A stretch of DNA of 22,648 nt from JACTUA01 sp964551875 (GCA_964551875.1 CAZKEV010000032.1:1-22648), one strand, 5' to 3'; shown: positions 6,689 through 13,917, counted from the stretch's first letter. Notes: generated by a model not told the origin, from the sequence alone. Numbers and translations: made by a program.

Positions 6689-8092
6689 ATGGGGACGGCG
6701 ACGAAGACCCAGTGGGAAGGACGCCTTGGCATCGAGCTCGTCGGGAAGATGCAGGGCTGCTGTGTCAAGGCGATCCTCAAGTGGCGTCCCCAAATGGTCG
6801 GTCAGAAGAACTCCTGCACCTACTGCGGGTCCATGATGAAGACGATCCGGGCGGGTGAGGTGCTCTCTCCCACGTTCGTGGGCTGGTTGGGGGAGGAGAA
6901 ATCCGACTTCAACAACACCGAGCCCGAGATGGTCATCGGTGGGCTCTTCTTCTCCAAGGACAAGTTCGCCACGGAGGAGATCGCCAAGACGTGGATGGCG
7001 GATCGAGACATCGAGGCCGAGGAGGTCATCGAGCTCGACGACCACGCCCTCTACGTCCCCATGGAAAGGCTCATGCCGGAGTCCGTCCGGGCTATCTGGG
7101 TCGCCCCCGGCGTCGTGGGAGAGATCGGGATCTCGGAGAAGCAGGTCGCCGTGGGCGGCGGCCAGGCGTCCATGTCCTCCCCCGGAATCACGACCACCTC
7201 GATGGCTTCCGGGGGTTTGCGCGATCCCTCGCAGGGTCCCGCCGCGACGGTTGCCGGGGCCACCCCGAACCTCATGCACGGGCTGACCGAGCCGCAGGAT
7301 GGCCACCAGCACGAGTTCTACCTCTCTCCCGCCGAGGATGCCGGGGGCCTGCGGGTGAAGGGGATCTCCTCCTACAACAACGGTCACGCCCACATGATCG
7401 AGGCGGCGGTTTCTTCCGACGGGGCCTTCGACTCCCGTACCGCCCCGGACCAATCGGTCGTTGGCGGCCACGCCCATTCCCACCGGGTCATGTTTCCCAA
7501 CGGAGGGGGCTCGCCGATGGCGACGAAGGACAAGGACGAGGATCCGGTGCCCTCTCCCGTCGTGACGAAGGAGTGCAGGGTCACCTCGATGGACATCTCT
7601 CTGCTCCGCAAGGCGGCGGACGCCATCGAGGGCTTCTACGCGAACGTCCTCGGGGAGAGAGGAGCCACGAAGGTCGCCGACTTCAAGGCGCAGATGAACC
7701 AGGCCATCGAGCGGGCCAAGGGCGGGTTCGGGGCGGTCGAGGGCATGGTCACCATCGAGGGAGAGGATTTGACCTGGCTGAAGAATTGCTCCACCTACAT
7801 CAACGATCTCGGCGGGCGCATCGCCAAGGGGATCGGGATGGTGGAAGTGGACAAGTCGGTCCCCTCGAAGGCCCAGGTCGACGCCGCCGGAGAGGCCGCC
7901 GGGAGGGGCAACGTGGAGGCCCTGGTCGACTGGGCGGGGGACGTCGGGTTCGACGGATGCGTCGCGGCGATCAAGGGCAGCAAGGACGCCATGGCGAAGA
8001 TCGACGACCCCGAAAAGGTTTGCGGGTGGCTCAAGGCCCGCGCCCGCGAGAAGGGTGTCCTCGCCCCCGAGCACGGCGGGAAGAAGGAGTAA
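6689..8092 (+). CDS. Hypothetical protein with CxxC and triple HxH motifs
   Basis: 467 residues, no confident family. Visible parts: a possible zinc knuckle (Cys43-x2-Cys46); an alpha/beta region to about 150; a Gly/Ser/Pro-rich linker (about 155-195); a histidine segment with DGHQH (204-208), NGHAH (231-235) and GGHAHSH (259-265); a helical region (about 300-370); and a C-terminal motif with two Cys (FDGCVAAIKG ... KVCGWLKARAREKG, about 415-455). Evenly spaced HxH motifs are metal-binding in some phage fibres, so a metal-stabilised virion protein is possible, but this is inference. The start overlaps nothing: AAGGAGG lies upstream and ATG abuts the previous stop. It shares the HxH signature with the gene at 9641. 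Confidence 0.8.
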   Translation: MGTATKTQWEGRLGIELVGKMQGCCVKAILKWRPQMVGQKNSCTYCGSMMKTIRAGEVLSPTFVGWLGEEKSDFNNTEPEMVIGGLFFSKDKFATEEIAKTWMADRDIEAEEVIELDDHALYVPMERLMPESVRAIWVAPGVVGEIGISEKQVAVGGGQASMSSPGITTTSMASGGLRDPSQGPAATVAGATPNLMHGLTEPQDGHQHEFYLSPAEDAGGLRVKGISSYNNGHAHMIEAAVSSDGAFDSRTAPDQSVVGGHAHSHRVMFPNGGGSPMATKDKDEDPVPSPVVTKECRVTSMDISLLRKAADAIEGFYANVLGERGATKVADFKAQMNQAIERAKGGFGAVEGMVTIEGEDLTWLKNCSTYINDLGGRIAKGIGMVEVDKSVPSKAQVDAAGEAAGRGNVEALVDWAGDVGFDGCVAAIKGSKDAMAKIDDPEKVCGWLKARAREKGVLAPEHGGKKE

Positions 8093-8094
8093 CC

Positions 8095-9144
8095 ATGAAC
8101 GACGAATTGTGTTCCGGCGGAAATCTCATCGAGAAGTCCGCCGCTGTCAAGCGGGGCACCCGCTCCGGTCTCCTCATCCACAAGGGTGGAGAGCTCTTCC
8201 CCAAGAAGATCCGTCTCACCGAGAACGAGATCCTGGAGAAGAAGCTGGCCGAGGCCCAGGGGTACGTGGAGAAGGAGAGGGAGCGTAGGAAATCCGAACT
8301 CCCTTTCGTTCATAGCCCCCTTGTAGAGAAGGAAGGAACGTCCGAGGGGGCGAAGGCAGGATGGGAAACGAGAAGGGGGGGAGGGGGAGGCAAGGAGGTG
8401 CCGGGGAGTTTTGCGGAGGTTGCATTAGCCGAGAGGATTCGTGCGGGCATCTCCCCCGATGAGAGGGCCTGGGCCAAGAGGGCGCTCGCGGCGATGTCAA
8501 GGCCGGGATCTCCGCGTCAGCAGGCCAGAGCCTTTGCCGAGACGCTGCCTAAGCCCACTACGGAAAAGACCGGCATGGTTGTGGCGGGGCAGATTTCCAA
8601 GGACATGGTCGAGAAGATCATGCGGGACGGGGGCTGGGACAAGCTCCCCCTGACGGACAAGGCGAGAGAGATCGTCGAGGACGCCATTTCCCGAGGCGCG
8701 AAGCCCGCGACGGAGTACACGGGGAAGCTCATGGTGGAACACGCGATTCCCGAGGAGCCCCCCGCCTTCACCCGCCCCCAGCGCATCAAGGTGGGGGACA
8801 CGGTGATTCCGCTCAGCTGGGTGGGCGTTTGCCTCCAGGGGGCGAAGTTCGATCTTCCGAGTGTTCCCGAGGCGGCCAGGGTGAAGAAGATGTACACCGG
8901 CCCGGCCAAGGTCACGAAGGAGTCCTTCCCCTACGGGAAGTTCCCCCGCGATCTCTCGAAGGTCGAGACGGTTGTGGAAGATCGCTTGTGGGCCTTGGAG
9001 CTGGAGCCGGTCGGCATCAAGAAGGACGGGGATGATTCCTACTTCCTTCCGGTCACGACCAGGGACACGACGCTGGTTCTCCGACTGGATCCGCAGGCGA
9101 CTCCGTCGGGAGAGGTGAACCCGGGGGTGTCTCAGAGGGATTGA
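8095..9144 (+). CDS. Hypothetical protein with GWETRR motif and glycine linker
   Basis: 349 residues from ATG 8095, two bases after the previous stop, with AAGGAG upstream. The frame is open further upstream inside the preceding gene, but that part is a shadow. Residues 1-65 are helical and charged. Residues 84-105 contain AKAGWETRR followed by five Gly and KEVPGS, a motif and linker type I have seen in other phage proteins. Residues about 105-190 are helical. The C-terminal half (about 200-340) is beta-rich with repeated hydrophobic strands (VGDTVIPLSWVGVCLQG). The DNA at 8369-8400 is an unusually pure G-rich run. Function is unknown. An intrinsic terminator follows its stop. Confidence 0.77.
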   Translation: MNDELCSGGNLIEKSAAVKRGTRSGLLIHKGGELFPKKIRLTENEILEKKLAEAQGYVEKERERRKSELPFVHSPLVEKEGTSEGAKAGWETRRGGGGGKEVPGSFAEVALAERIRAGISPDERAWAKRALAAMSRPGSPRQQARAFAETLPKPTTEKTGMVVAGQISKDMVEKIMRDGGWDKLPLTDKAREIVEDAISRGAKPATEYTGKLMVEHAIPEEPPAFTRPQRIKVGDTVIPLSWVGVCLQGAKFDLPSVPEAARVKKMYTGPAKVTKESFPYGKFPRDLSKVETVVEDRLWALELEPVGIKKDGDDSYFLPVTTRDTTLVLRLDPQATPSGEVNPGVSQRD

Positions 9145-9165
9145 GCGCAAACGCTTTGCGTTTTT
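9143..9165 (+). terminator. Intrinsic terminator or attenuator
   Basis: CGCAAA (9146-9151) pairs with TTTGCG (9155-9160) across a CGC loop and is followed directly by TTTTT (9161-9165). G-U and A-U pairs can extend the stem outward. An alternative AAACGC/GCGTTT stem with a TTT loop uses the same bases. It starts at the stop codon of the preceding gene. The next gene begins only 15 bases later with no visible promoter, so it probably attenuates rather than ends transcription. Confidence 0.6.
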
Positions 9166-9179
9166 CAGAGAGGTGAAAG

Positions 9180-9608
9180 ATGCTCGGGAATCACGCTCGT
9201 TCGGGGCAGGGCGGGAAGATCTCCAAGTCCACGTACGCCCGCGAGGGAAACATCCACAAGCAGTTCTCCCCGACGGGGCAGCCCAGGGTGTCCTCGGACA
9301 TCCCCGGCGCGGGGCCGCAGGGCGTCCCGCCCGCCGAGGCGGACGAGATGGCGGCCTTCGCCCGCAGGGGGAACGTGGAGATGATTCCGTCGGTCGTCTC
9401 CGCGCAGACCGGCCTCTCCTCGCACGGCCCGGCGCTGGTCTCCTCGCTCGCCCGCATGGGCGGCCAGGTGAAGCTGGCCCCGGGGCAGTTCCGCGCCTGG
9501 GCGCACCCGGTGGACCCGGTGGCGACCTACGGGCAGGTCTCGGAGCAGGTGTCGAGCCAGCCCGGGAAGCCCGGCTCCCTGCCGCCTCCGGCCCCCCCGG
9601 TGTACTAA
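9180..9608 (+). CDS. Small hypothetical protein, Gly/Pro-rich
   Basis: 142 residues, not recognised. It is rich in Gly, Ser, Pro and Gln and low in charge clusters, ending in a PPPAPPVY tail. A short ordered-looking centre lies at about 52-105 (EADEMAAFARRGNVEM; SSLARMGGQVKLAPGQFRAW). It could be a small virion decoration or tail-associated protein, though no motif supports this. The start is set by AGAGGTGA four to eight bases before the ATG, directly after the T-run of a terminator-like hairpin. This leader closely resembles the one before the gene at 10256. Confidence 0.68.
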   Translation: MLGNHARSGQGGKISKSTYAREGNIHKQFSPTGQPRVSSDIPGAGPQGVPPAEADEMAAFARRGNVEMIPSVVSAQTGLSSHGPALVSSLARMGGQVKLAPGQFRAWAHPVDPVATYGQVSEQVSSQPGKPGSLPPPAPPVY

Positions 9609-9640
9609 CCGGACGGGAAGCCTGAGCGGACGGAGGGACA

Positions 9641-10219
9641 ATGGGACAGGTCGTCTACAAGGTGATCCCCGCATCCAAGGCGGCGGACGACGAGGTCGCC
9701 TTGAATGCCCTTGCAAAAGAGGGCTGGTGCCTCAGCGGGGGCACCGGGGGGAATCTCTACCTCATGAAGACGCTGGCCCCCCATGAGGAGGCCATCGCTT
9801 CTTCCGCGCAGCACTGCTCCGACTGCGAGAGCTTTCCCGAGAAGTCTCGCGAGGCCGTGGCGAAGTGCCAGCGGTGGGGGTTGCAGGTCTTCGGGGCGGG
9901 CGGGGCCGGGTGCGACACCTTCAAGACGCGTGCGACGGTCACGAAGGAATCCCCCGTGGAAGACCCGAGCGCGTGGCACTGGCAGCCTCGGACGGAGGAG
10001 GGGGAGAAGCGCGTCGAGGCGATCACTTCCCAGGAGACGGGGGTGTCCGCTCCGTCCCACAAGCACCGGGTCCAGACGATCATTTGCAAGAAGGGCAGGG
10101 TGATCCGGGGCAAGACGGACATGGTCAACGGGCATTTCCATGTGGTCACGATTCTGGGAATGGCGGACGAGGCGGATGGGCACACCCATTCATTCGTCGT
10201 TCCCGACAAGCTGAGGTAG
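9641..10219 (+). CDS. Hypothetical protein with Cys4 domain and triple HxH motifs
   Basis: 192 residues. A probable zinc-binding module uses Cys59-x2-Cys62, Cys76 and Cys91 (HCSDCESF, KCQRWG, AGCDTF), a spacing common in small phage Cys4 domains. The C-terminal third has three HxH motifs: SHKH (139-142), NGHFH (163-167) and DGHTH (179-183), each at the edge of a predicted beta-strand. The same triple arrangement occurs in the protein encoded at 6689. The N-terminal 45 residues have an EGWCLSGGTGGNLYLMK segment typical of short DUF1737/DUF4177-like small domains (tentative). GGAGGGAC precedes the ATG. Function is unknown; metal binding is inferred. Confidence 0.78.
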   Translation: MGQVVYKVIPASKAADDEVALNALAKEGWCLSGGTGGNLYLMKTLAPHEEAIASSAQHCSDCESFPEKSREAVAKCQRWGLQVFGAGGAGCDTFKTRATVTKESPVEDPSAWHWQPRTEEGEKRVEAITSQETGVSAPSHKHRVQTIICKKGRVIRGKTDMVNGHFHVVTILGMADEADGHTHSFVVPDKLR

Positions 10220-10222
10220 ACG

Positions 10223-10244
10223 GGCCGCGAGGCCACAGTTTTTT
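10223..10244 (+). terminator. Weak terminator-like hairpin with T-run
   Basis: GGCC-GCGA-GGCC (10223-10234) forms a 4-bp stem. After ACAG comes a six-T run (10239-10244). The stem is short and separated from the T-run, so termination would be weak. The arrangement T-run, AGAGGTGA, ATG repeats that at 9161-9182. Confidence 0.3.
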
Positions 10245-10255
10245 AGAGGTGAGAG

Positions 10256-10618
10256 ATGGCGACCTTCACGGGAAGCATGACGGCGGGCCTCTCGACGAGC
10301 GACGGGATCGTCCTGAACAAGATCCTGAACGGACAGGCCCTCAACGCCAAGGCGCTGCTCGACGACGCCTTCGGCCCCGGCCCCATCACCGTCGACCTGG
10401 CCCCCCTGATGGCCTCGATCGCGGATCCGAGGTTCGGGATTCTGGTGTGCGACGGCGAGGGAGCGCAGCTCAAGTTCGACGGCGTGGCGACCTTCACGGC
10501 GAAGGCGTACAAGACGATGCTCATCGAGCTCGCCTCCTCGCCCGCCGGAGTTCTCGACCTGGAAATCCAGGTTGTCGGAGCTTCCCAGCGGGTCCGCTTC
10601 CTCGGGATGGGCGACTAA
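10256..10618 (+). CDS. Small hypothetical structural-type protein
   Basis: 120 residues, no recognised family. The sequence is mixed alpha/beta with alternating hydrophobic strands in the C-terminal half (FGILVCDGEG, KFDGVATFTAKAYKTMLIELASS, LDLEIQVVGASQRVRFLGM). It looks like a compact beta-sandwich and would fit a small virion protein. The start is well supported by AGAGGTGA before the ATG. It is the last gene before the kinase-phosphatase pair, from which it is separated by 18 bases containing the kinase ribosome site. Confidence 0.7.
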   Translation: MATFTGSMTAGLSTSDGIVLNKILNGQALNAKALLDDAFGPGPITVDLAPLMASIADPRFGILVCDGEGAQLKFDGVATFTAKAYKTMLIELASSPAGVLDLEIQVVGASQRVRFLGMGD

Positions 10619-10636
10619 CCGAGGGACGGAGGGGAG

Positions 10637-11530
10637 ATGCAGACGCCGGAATCGGCGCGGCGACTATTCGCGGGGAGCCTGCGATCCGAACGGGTTGTGG
10701 GCTCCTCGCTTGGTATTGGGCTGCTGCGCTCGCTTCAGAAGACGATTCGCCCATGGCTCGCCATTCTTCCGAAGGAGGCGGATGGTGAGACATCGGTGGC
10801 TATGCACATCTCTCTTCAGAACGAGCCCGAGGTCGAGGTCGTTCCTATCGGCATCGGCATCCATCGTCCGTATCGGGTGGTATTCGGTGATGGAATCGAC
10901 TCGGGGCCGGTGACGACTCGCCAAGCGGCGGTCAAGACGGTCTACTGCCAGTTCGAGAACAAGCGGTACTGCCAATCGGTCGACCTGGACATCACGGGAC
11001 CGGAGCGGGAGATCGTCTCTCACGACTTGGACCAGGTGCTCGGATTCGACCTCGTTCCCCCGGTGGTAGGGAGGGAGATTTCGGGGATCGGATTCGGAAG
11101 CGTCCAGGCGTGGGTGAGCCAGCCGACGGCGTGGGAGTGGATCGGCAAGGGGTACGACTACCGCGAAGACAAGACGAATCCTTGGCTTCACCGGCTCGCG
11201 GCCTTCGACTTCATCCGGGGCGAGATCGACCGCCACGCGAACAACTGGATCATGGACGAGGCGCGAAGGGTCTACGCCATCGACAACGGGTACTCGTTCG
11301 TGAAGGGGGACGATCGGACCTGGTTCCGTTCGAGCGCGGGGAAGCACCTGGTGGGTACGGCCATCCACCCGGATGTTCTGCGTGAGATTCTCTCGATTGA
11401 CGAGGTCGCCGTTCTGAACATTCTGAAGGATCGGGGATTCAAGCAGGGGGAAGATGACGGCGTCGTCCGGCGCATCCAAGAATTGAAGGGGCTTGAGCGG
11501 TGGACCAGGCTCGGAAACTTGTGGGGATAG
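10637..11530 (+). CDS. PI3/4-kinase / SCO1664-like protein kinase
   Basis: 297 residues. The catalytic core shows DRHANN (Asp198 to Asn203) as the catalytic loop and IDNG (Asp216) as the DFG-equivalent metal-binding site. It is preceded by EREIVSHDLDQVLGFDLVPP (helix-C glutamate region about 122-142) and GFGSVQAWV (152-160). This order matches the SCO1664/phosphatidylinositol 3-/4-kinase-related family of bacterial kinase-like proteins. The ATP-anchoring lysine is probably Lys100 (QAAVKTVY), which is less certain. The substrate is unknown; protein or small-molecule phosphorylation are both possible. The start has GGAGGGGAG upstream. The 3' end overlaps a HAD phosphatase gene by 31 bases, so the two are likely translationally coupled and may act on the same target. 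Confidence 0.78.
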   Translation: MQTPESARRLFAGSLRSERVVGSSLGIGLLRSLQKTIRPWLAILPKEADGETSVAMHISLQNEPEVEVVPIGIGIHRPYRVVFGDGIDSGPVTTRQAAVKTVYCQFENKRYCQSVDLDITGPEREIVSHDLDQVLGFDLVPPVVGREISGIGFGSVQAWVSQPTAWEWIGKGYDYREDKTNPWLHRLAAFDFIRGEIDRHANNWIMDEARRVYAIDNGYSFVKGDDRTWFRSSAGKHLVGTAIHPDVLREILSIDEVAVLNILKDRGFKQGEDDGVVRRIQELKGLERWTRLGNLWG

Positions 11531-12123
11531 AGCCTCGCGTTCCAATAGTGGCGGTCGACTTCGACCTGACGCTGGTGAATGCAGAGGAGAAGATCCTTCC
11601 CGGAGCGAAGGATGCCCTGACCTATCTCAAGAAGACGGGGTGGAAGGTCATCATCTGGACGACCAGGGATGATTTGGACCACGTCAAGGAGATCCTCACC
11701 GGGGGAGGGATTCCGTTCGACCACATCAACGAGAATCCCGAGACGGACATTGGAAATCCACCAAGAAAGGTCTACTTCGACGCGACGGTCGACGACAAGG
11801 CGGTTCCGTTTCATGGAGATTGGGGGGCGGCGGTGGCAGAGCTTGACCGGAAGAGGACGTCCTGGCGATTGGCTGGGGAGACGAAGGATCTGGTCAAGAT
11901 CATGGCGGCTGGGGAGGATGGGGAAAGGGTTGTCGGGGCGTTCACGGTGCGGGGGGGCAAGGTGGTTGAGATGCTTGGATCGGACAACCCCTTCGTCCGG
12001 GCGGTCATGAGCGCGGGGCTTGAGTCGGAGAATGGGGTTGTTCTTAAACCCGCCGATGGGGTAGACTTCTTGAAGGCATTGTCGGAGGTCCGGGGGACGT
12101 ACCTCTGGGCCGAGATCAACTGA
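11500..12123 (+). CDS. HAD-superfamily phosphatase-like protein
   Basis: 207 residues from GTG 11500 (AAGGGG upstream); GTG 11518 is an alternative. HAD motif I is VAVDFDLT (nucleophile Asp20, acid/base Asp22), motif II is IIWTT (Thr54), a Lys near 90 (PPRKVYF) fits motif III, and Asp98/Asp99 (TVDDK) fit motif IV. The first 120 residues form a compact HAD core without a large cap. Residues about 122-207 are an extra C-terminal domain (FTVRGGKVVEML ... GVDFLKALSEVRGTYLWAEI) that I do not recognise. It lies in a 31-base overlap with the upstream kinase gene, suggesting a kinase/phosphatase pair. The substrate could equally be a nucleotide or sugar phosphate. Confidence 0.82.
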   Translation: MDQARKLVGIEPRVPIVAVDFDLTLVNAEEKILPGAKDALTYLKKTGWKVIIWTTRDDLDHVKEILTGGGIPFDHINENPETDIGNPPRKVYFDATVDDKAVPFHGDWGAAVAELDRKRTSWRLAGETKDLVKIMAAGEDGERVVGAFTVRGGKVVEMLGSDNPFVRAVMSAGLESENGVVLKPADGVDFLKALSEVRGTYLWAEIN

Positions 12124-12134
12124 AGGAGGTAGCC

Positions 12135-12380
12135 ATGCCCACAGGCGGCGGAGATCCCAAGATCATCGGCGACGGACAGGTGGTGGTCCTGCGTCCCGAG
12201 ACGACCCGGGGCAACTCGGACATCTGGGACATGAAAGACATCGTCGTGGCCCTCATCGAGGAACGCGAGAACTTCCGGGCGGCCCTCGCGGGGGCGGGCA
12301 ACTACGGCCTCTTCCAGGCGGCGGTCGCGGCCCTTCCCCGCTGGGTGAAGGTCATCGACTCCCTGAACGACACGCCGTAG
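12135..12380 (+). CDS. Small hypothetical protein
   Basis: 81 residues with a strong AAGGAGG before the ATG. The N-terminal 30 residues form a short beta-type segment (KIIGDGQVVVLRPET). The rest is helical, with DIVVALIEERENFRAALAGA and LFQAAVAALPRWVKVIDSL. No known motif is seen. It begins the tail or appendage-like block, 11 bases after the phosphatase stop. The RBS, spacing and composition support a real gene; function is unknown. Confidence 0.68.
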   Translation: MPTGGGDPKIIGDGQVVVLRPETTRGNSDIWDMKDIVVALIEERENFRAALAGAGNYGLFQAAVAALPRWVKVIDSLNDTP

Positions 12381-12407
12381 CGCCGGGCGCGTTGGGAGGG
12401 GACCGAG

Positions 12408-12875
12408 ATGGAACCCAAGCAGCCCATCGTGTTGCCGGTGGTCCAGCTCGGTCTTCCTCCCTATCCTTCGATCCGTGCGGTGCTCCAGGTGAGGCGGCGG
12501 ATTGCGGCGGTCTTGCGTCGGCAGGCGGGCGGAGGAGGCATGTCCTCACTCGGAACAGTTCGGCTTGGCGATGTCGGGACCGTCTTCGAGGTGGCCATCA
12601 TCGACGAGAACGGGGCGGTGGACATCAGTAATTCCGCCGTCCGTCAAGTCGTTTTCGGACGACCCGTCGTGGGGTGGTTCTCCAGGCCAGCCGAGTTCGT
12701 CACGGATGGAACGGACGGGAAGATCCAGTACAAGAGCCAACCGGGAGATCTGGATCGACCCGGAGAATGGCGACTTCAAGGGAAGGTCGCCCTCCCCACG
12801 TTCACTGACGAGTTCCACACCGAAATGGCGACCTTCTTCGTGGAGCCCGTCATCGAGGAGATGAATCATGCCTAA
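12408..12875 (+). CDS. BppU-like baseplate/adhesion domain protein
   Basis: 155 residues from ATG 12408, or 111 from an in-frame ATG at 12540 that has its own GGAGGAGG. The region from residue 45 on resembles the immunoglobulin-like N-terminal domain of phage baseplate upper proteins (BppU type): GDVGTVFEVAIIDENGAVDIS, then VVFGRP, TDGTDGKIQYKS, DLDRPGEWRLQGKV. Those domains anchor receptor-binding parts to the virion. The 44 residues before the second start are basic and unlike the family, so the shorter product may be the true or an additional form. The 3' end overlaps the next gene by 8 bases (ATGCCTAA). Confidence 0.7.
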   Translation: MEPKQPIVLPVVQLGLPPYPSIRAVLQVRRRIAAVLRRQAGGGGMSSLGTVRLGDVGTVFEVAIIDENGAVDISNSAVRQVVFGRPVVGWFSRPAEFVTDGTDGKIQYKSQPGDLDRPGEWRLQGKVALPTFTDEFHTEMATFFVEPVIEEMNHA

Positions 12876-13269
12876 ATGGGGACCGAATCTCGACCAGGAC
12901 TTCGTGGTCGCGGCCTTGACGGCGGCCTTCGCCGACAACTCCAAGATCGGGAGGCTCGCGGGCGGCTCAGGCGTGGGCCAACTGTTCCTCTACGTGGACT
13001 ACGTGAGGGGGGACGAGACGGCCATGGAGATCGAGGCTCGGTTCTCCTCTGCCGAGGACGCCCCTCCGGGGGAGACCTTCTTCACCGAGATCATCGCAGC
13101 GGATTCGGGCGCGGTCGGAAGGTTCCTCTACAGATTGCAGTCCACGGAGCAGTACCGAATCCCGATCCAGTTCGGAAAGAGCGAGGACTACATCCAGGTG
13201 TCCGTCAGGGGAACGGGAGGGGCTGGACCATTCACAGGGACCGCCAACCTCTTTTTCGGGATCGGATAG
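12868..13269 (+). CDS. Beta-rich virion/appendage-type hypothetical protein
   Basis: 133 residues. After a short helical N-terminus the sequence is a run of predicted beta-strands (QLFLYVDYVRGDETAMEIEARFSS, FLYRLQSTEQYRIPIQFGKSEDYIQVSVRGTG, GTANLFFGIG), typical of a beta-sandwich virion component. The YxRGDET and YRIPI segments are reminiscent of small proteins encoded beside phage fibres. The start overlaps the BppU-like gene and its stop directly abuts the next ATG, so the four genes 12408-15131 form one coupled cluster. Exact function is unknown. Confidence 0.7.
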   Translation: MPKWGPNLDQDFVVAALTAAFADNSKIGRLAGGSGVGQLFLYVDYVRGDETAMEIEARFSSAEDAPPGETFFTEIIAADSGAVGRFLYRLQSTEQYRIPIQFGKSEDYIQVSVRGTGGAGPFTGTANLFFGIG

Positions 13270-13917
13270 ATGGGAAAAAGCCTTGATGCAAGCAGGGGGG
13301 ACTTTGCCCCGAGACCGTTCGGGCCAAGGATGTCCACGTCCGGGGGCCCGCCCGCCGCCCATGCCCCGAGCCATGAAGTCGGCGGGCTCGACGCTCTCGA
13401 CCTCGGGAGCATCGTAGGGGTCATCGACGACACCCAGCATGGGAACCGAGGGGGTGGCTCCCTGCACCCCGTCGTCCTTCCCGATCCGGGCGGCGTGGCT
13501 GGATTCATGGACCCCGCCGACAAGGCCAAGCTGGATGGGATCGGACCTGCGGCGGCACGGCAAGCGGACATCCTATTCGGCAGGACGGTTAGCGTTCCGG
13601 CTGGCGGAACGCTTGTCCTGTGGGGTCCAGGCAATTCCCAAGCAGGATCCAGAGCGGTCCGAGCCGGTACGATCACAGGAGCCTCGATCCAAGTCAACGC
13701 TTCAGATGCGGTGAGGTCCTACGATCTTAGGATTCGAGTGAACGGTGCCGTGGCCGGGATTCTTGTCCTCCCGGCTGGTTCCTCCGGGGCGCAGACGGCG
13801 GCCCTCGCGATCGCCGTTGTGGCAGGAGACATCATTTCCGCGATCATGGTTAGGATCGCCGGAGCGGGCGGATCGACGTTCACCGATGAGTTGGCGACCA
13901 TCGAGGTGACATACTGA
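13270..13917 (+). CDS. Tail fibre/appendage-like protein A
   Basis: 215 residues. The N-terminal segment has HAPSHEVGGLDAL (31-43), the HxxxHxxGGxDxL pattern frequent in phage fibre proteins. A junction motif follows: DDTQHGNRGGGSLHP (53-67) then GFMDPADKAKLDGI (79-91), which marks the end of many fibre shafts. The C-terminal 120 residues look like a jelly-roll or beta-sandwich tip (TVSVPAGGTLVLWG ... YDLRIRVNGAVAGILVL ... ATIEVTY). It shares the QHG/LHP and GFM/DKxKL motifs with the next protein. Translation is coupled both ways: the ATG abuts the previous stop, and TGATG joins it to the next gene. A receptor-facing role is likely. Confidence 0.76.
   Translation: MGKSLDASRGDFAPRPFGPRMSTSGGPPAAHAPSHEVGGLDALDLGSIVGVIDDTQHGNRGGGSLHPVVLPDPGGVAGFMDPADKAKLDGIGPAAARQADILFGRTVSVPAGGTLVLWGPGNSQAGSRAVRAGTITGASIQVNASDAVRSYDLRIRVNGAVAGILVLPAGSSGAQTAALAIAVVAGDIISAIMVRIAGAGGSTFTDELATIEVTY

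Noticed and set aside
5975..8074. Long open frame of 699 codons on the - strand
   Set aside because: It mirrors two well-supported + strand genes with good ribosome sites, is dominated by Arg, Leu, Asp, Gly and His as expected of antisense reading in GC-rich DNA, and no other - strand gene is credible.
6991..8094. Upstream extension of the 8095 gene in the same frame
   Set aside because: The extension lies inside the 6689 gene, is Arg/Gly-rich, and the ATG at 8095 has AAGGAG and the natural two-base gap after the previous stop.
8346..8391. G-quadruplex in the G-rich run
   Set aside because: Four runs of three or more G exist only with loops of about 11 and 9 bases; too weak to call as a feature.
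12915..12945. Other internal TTGAC hexamers (e.g. 12915, 14840, 21299) as promoters
   Set aside because: None has an acceptable -10 at suitable spacing; they are expected by chance in 22 kb.
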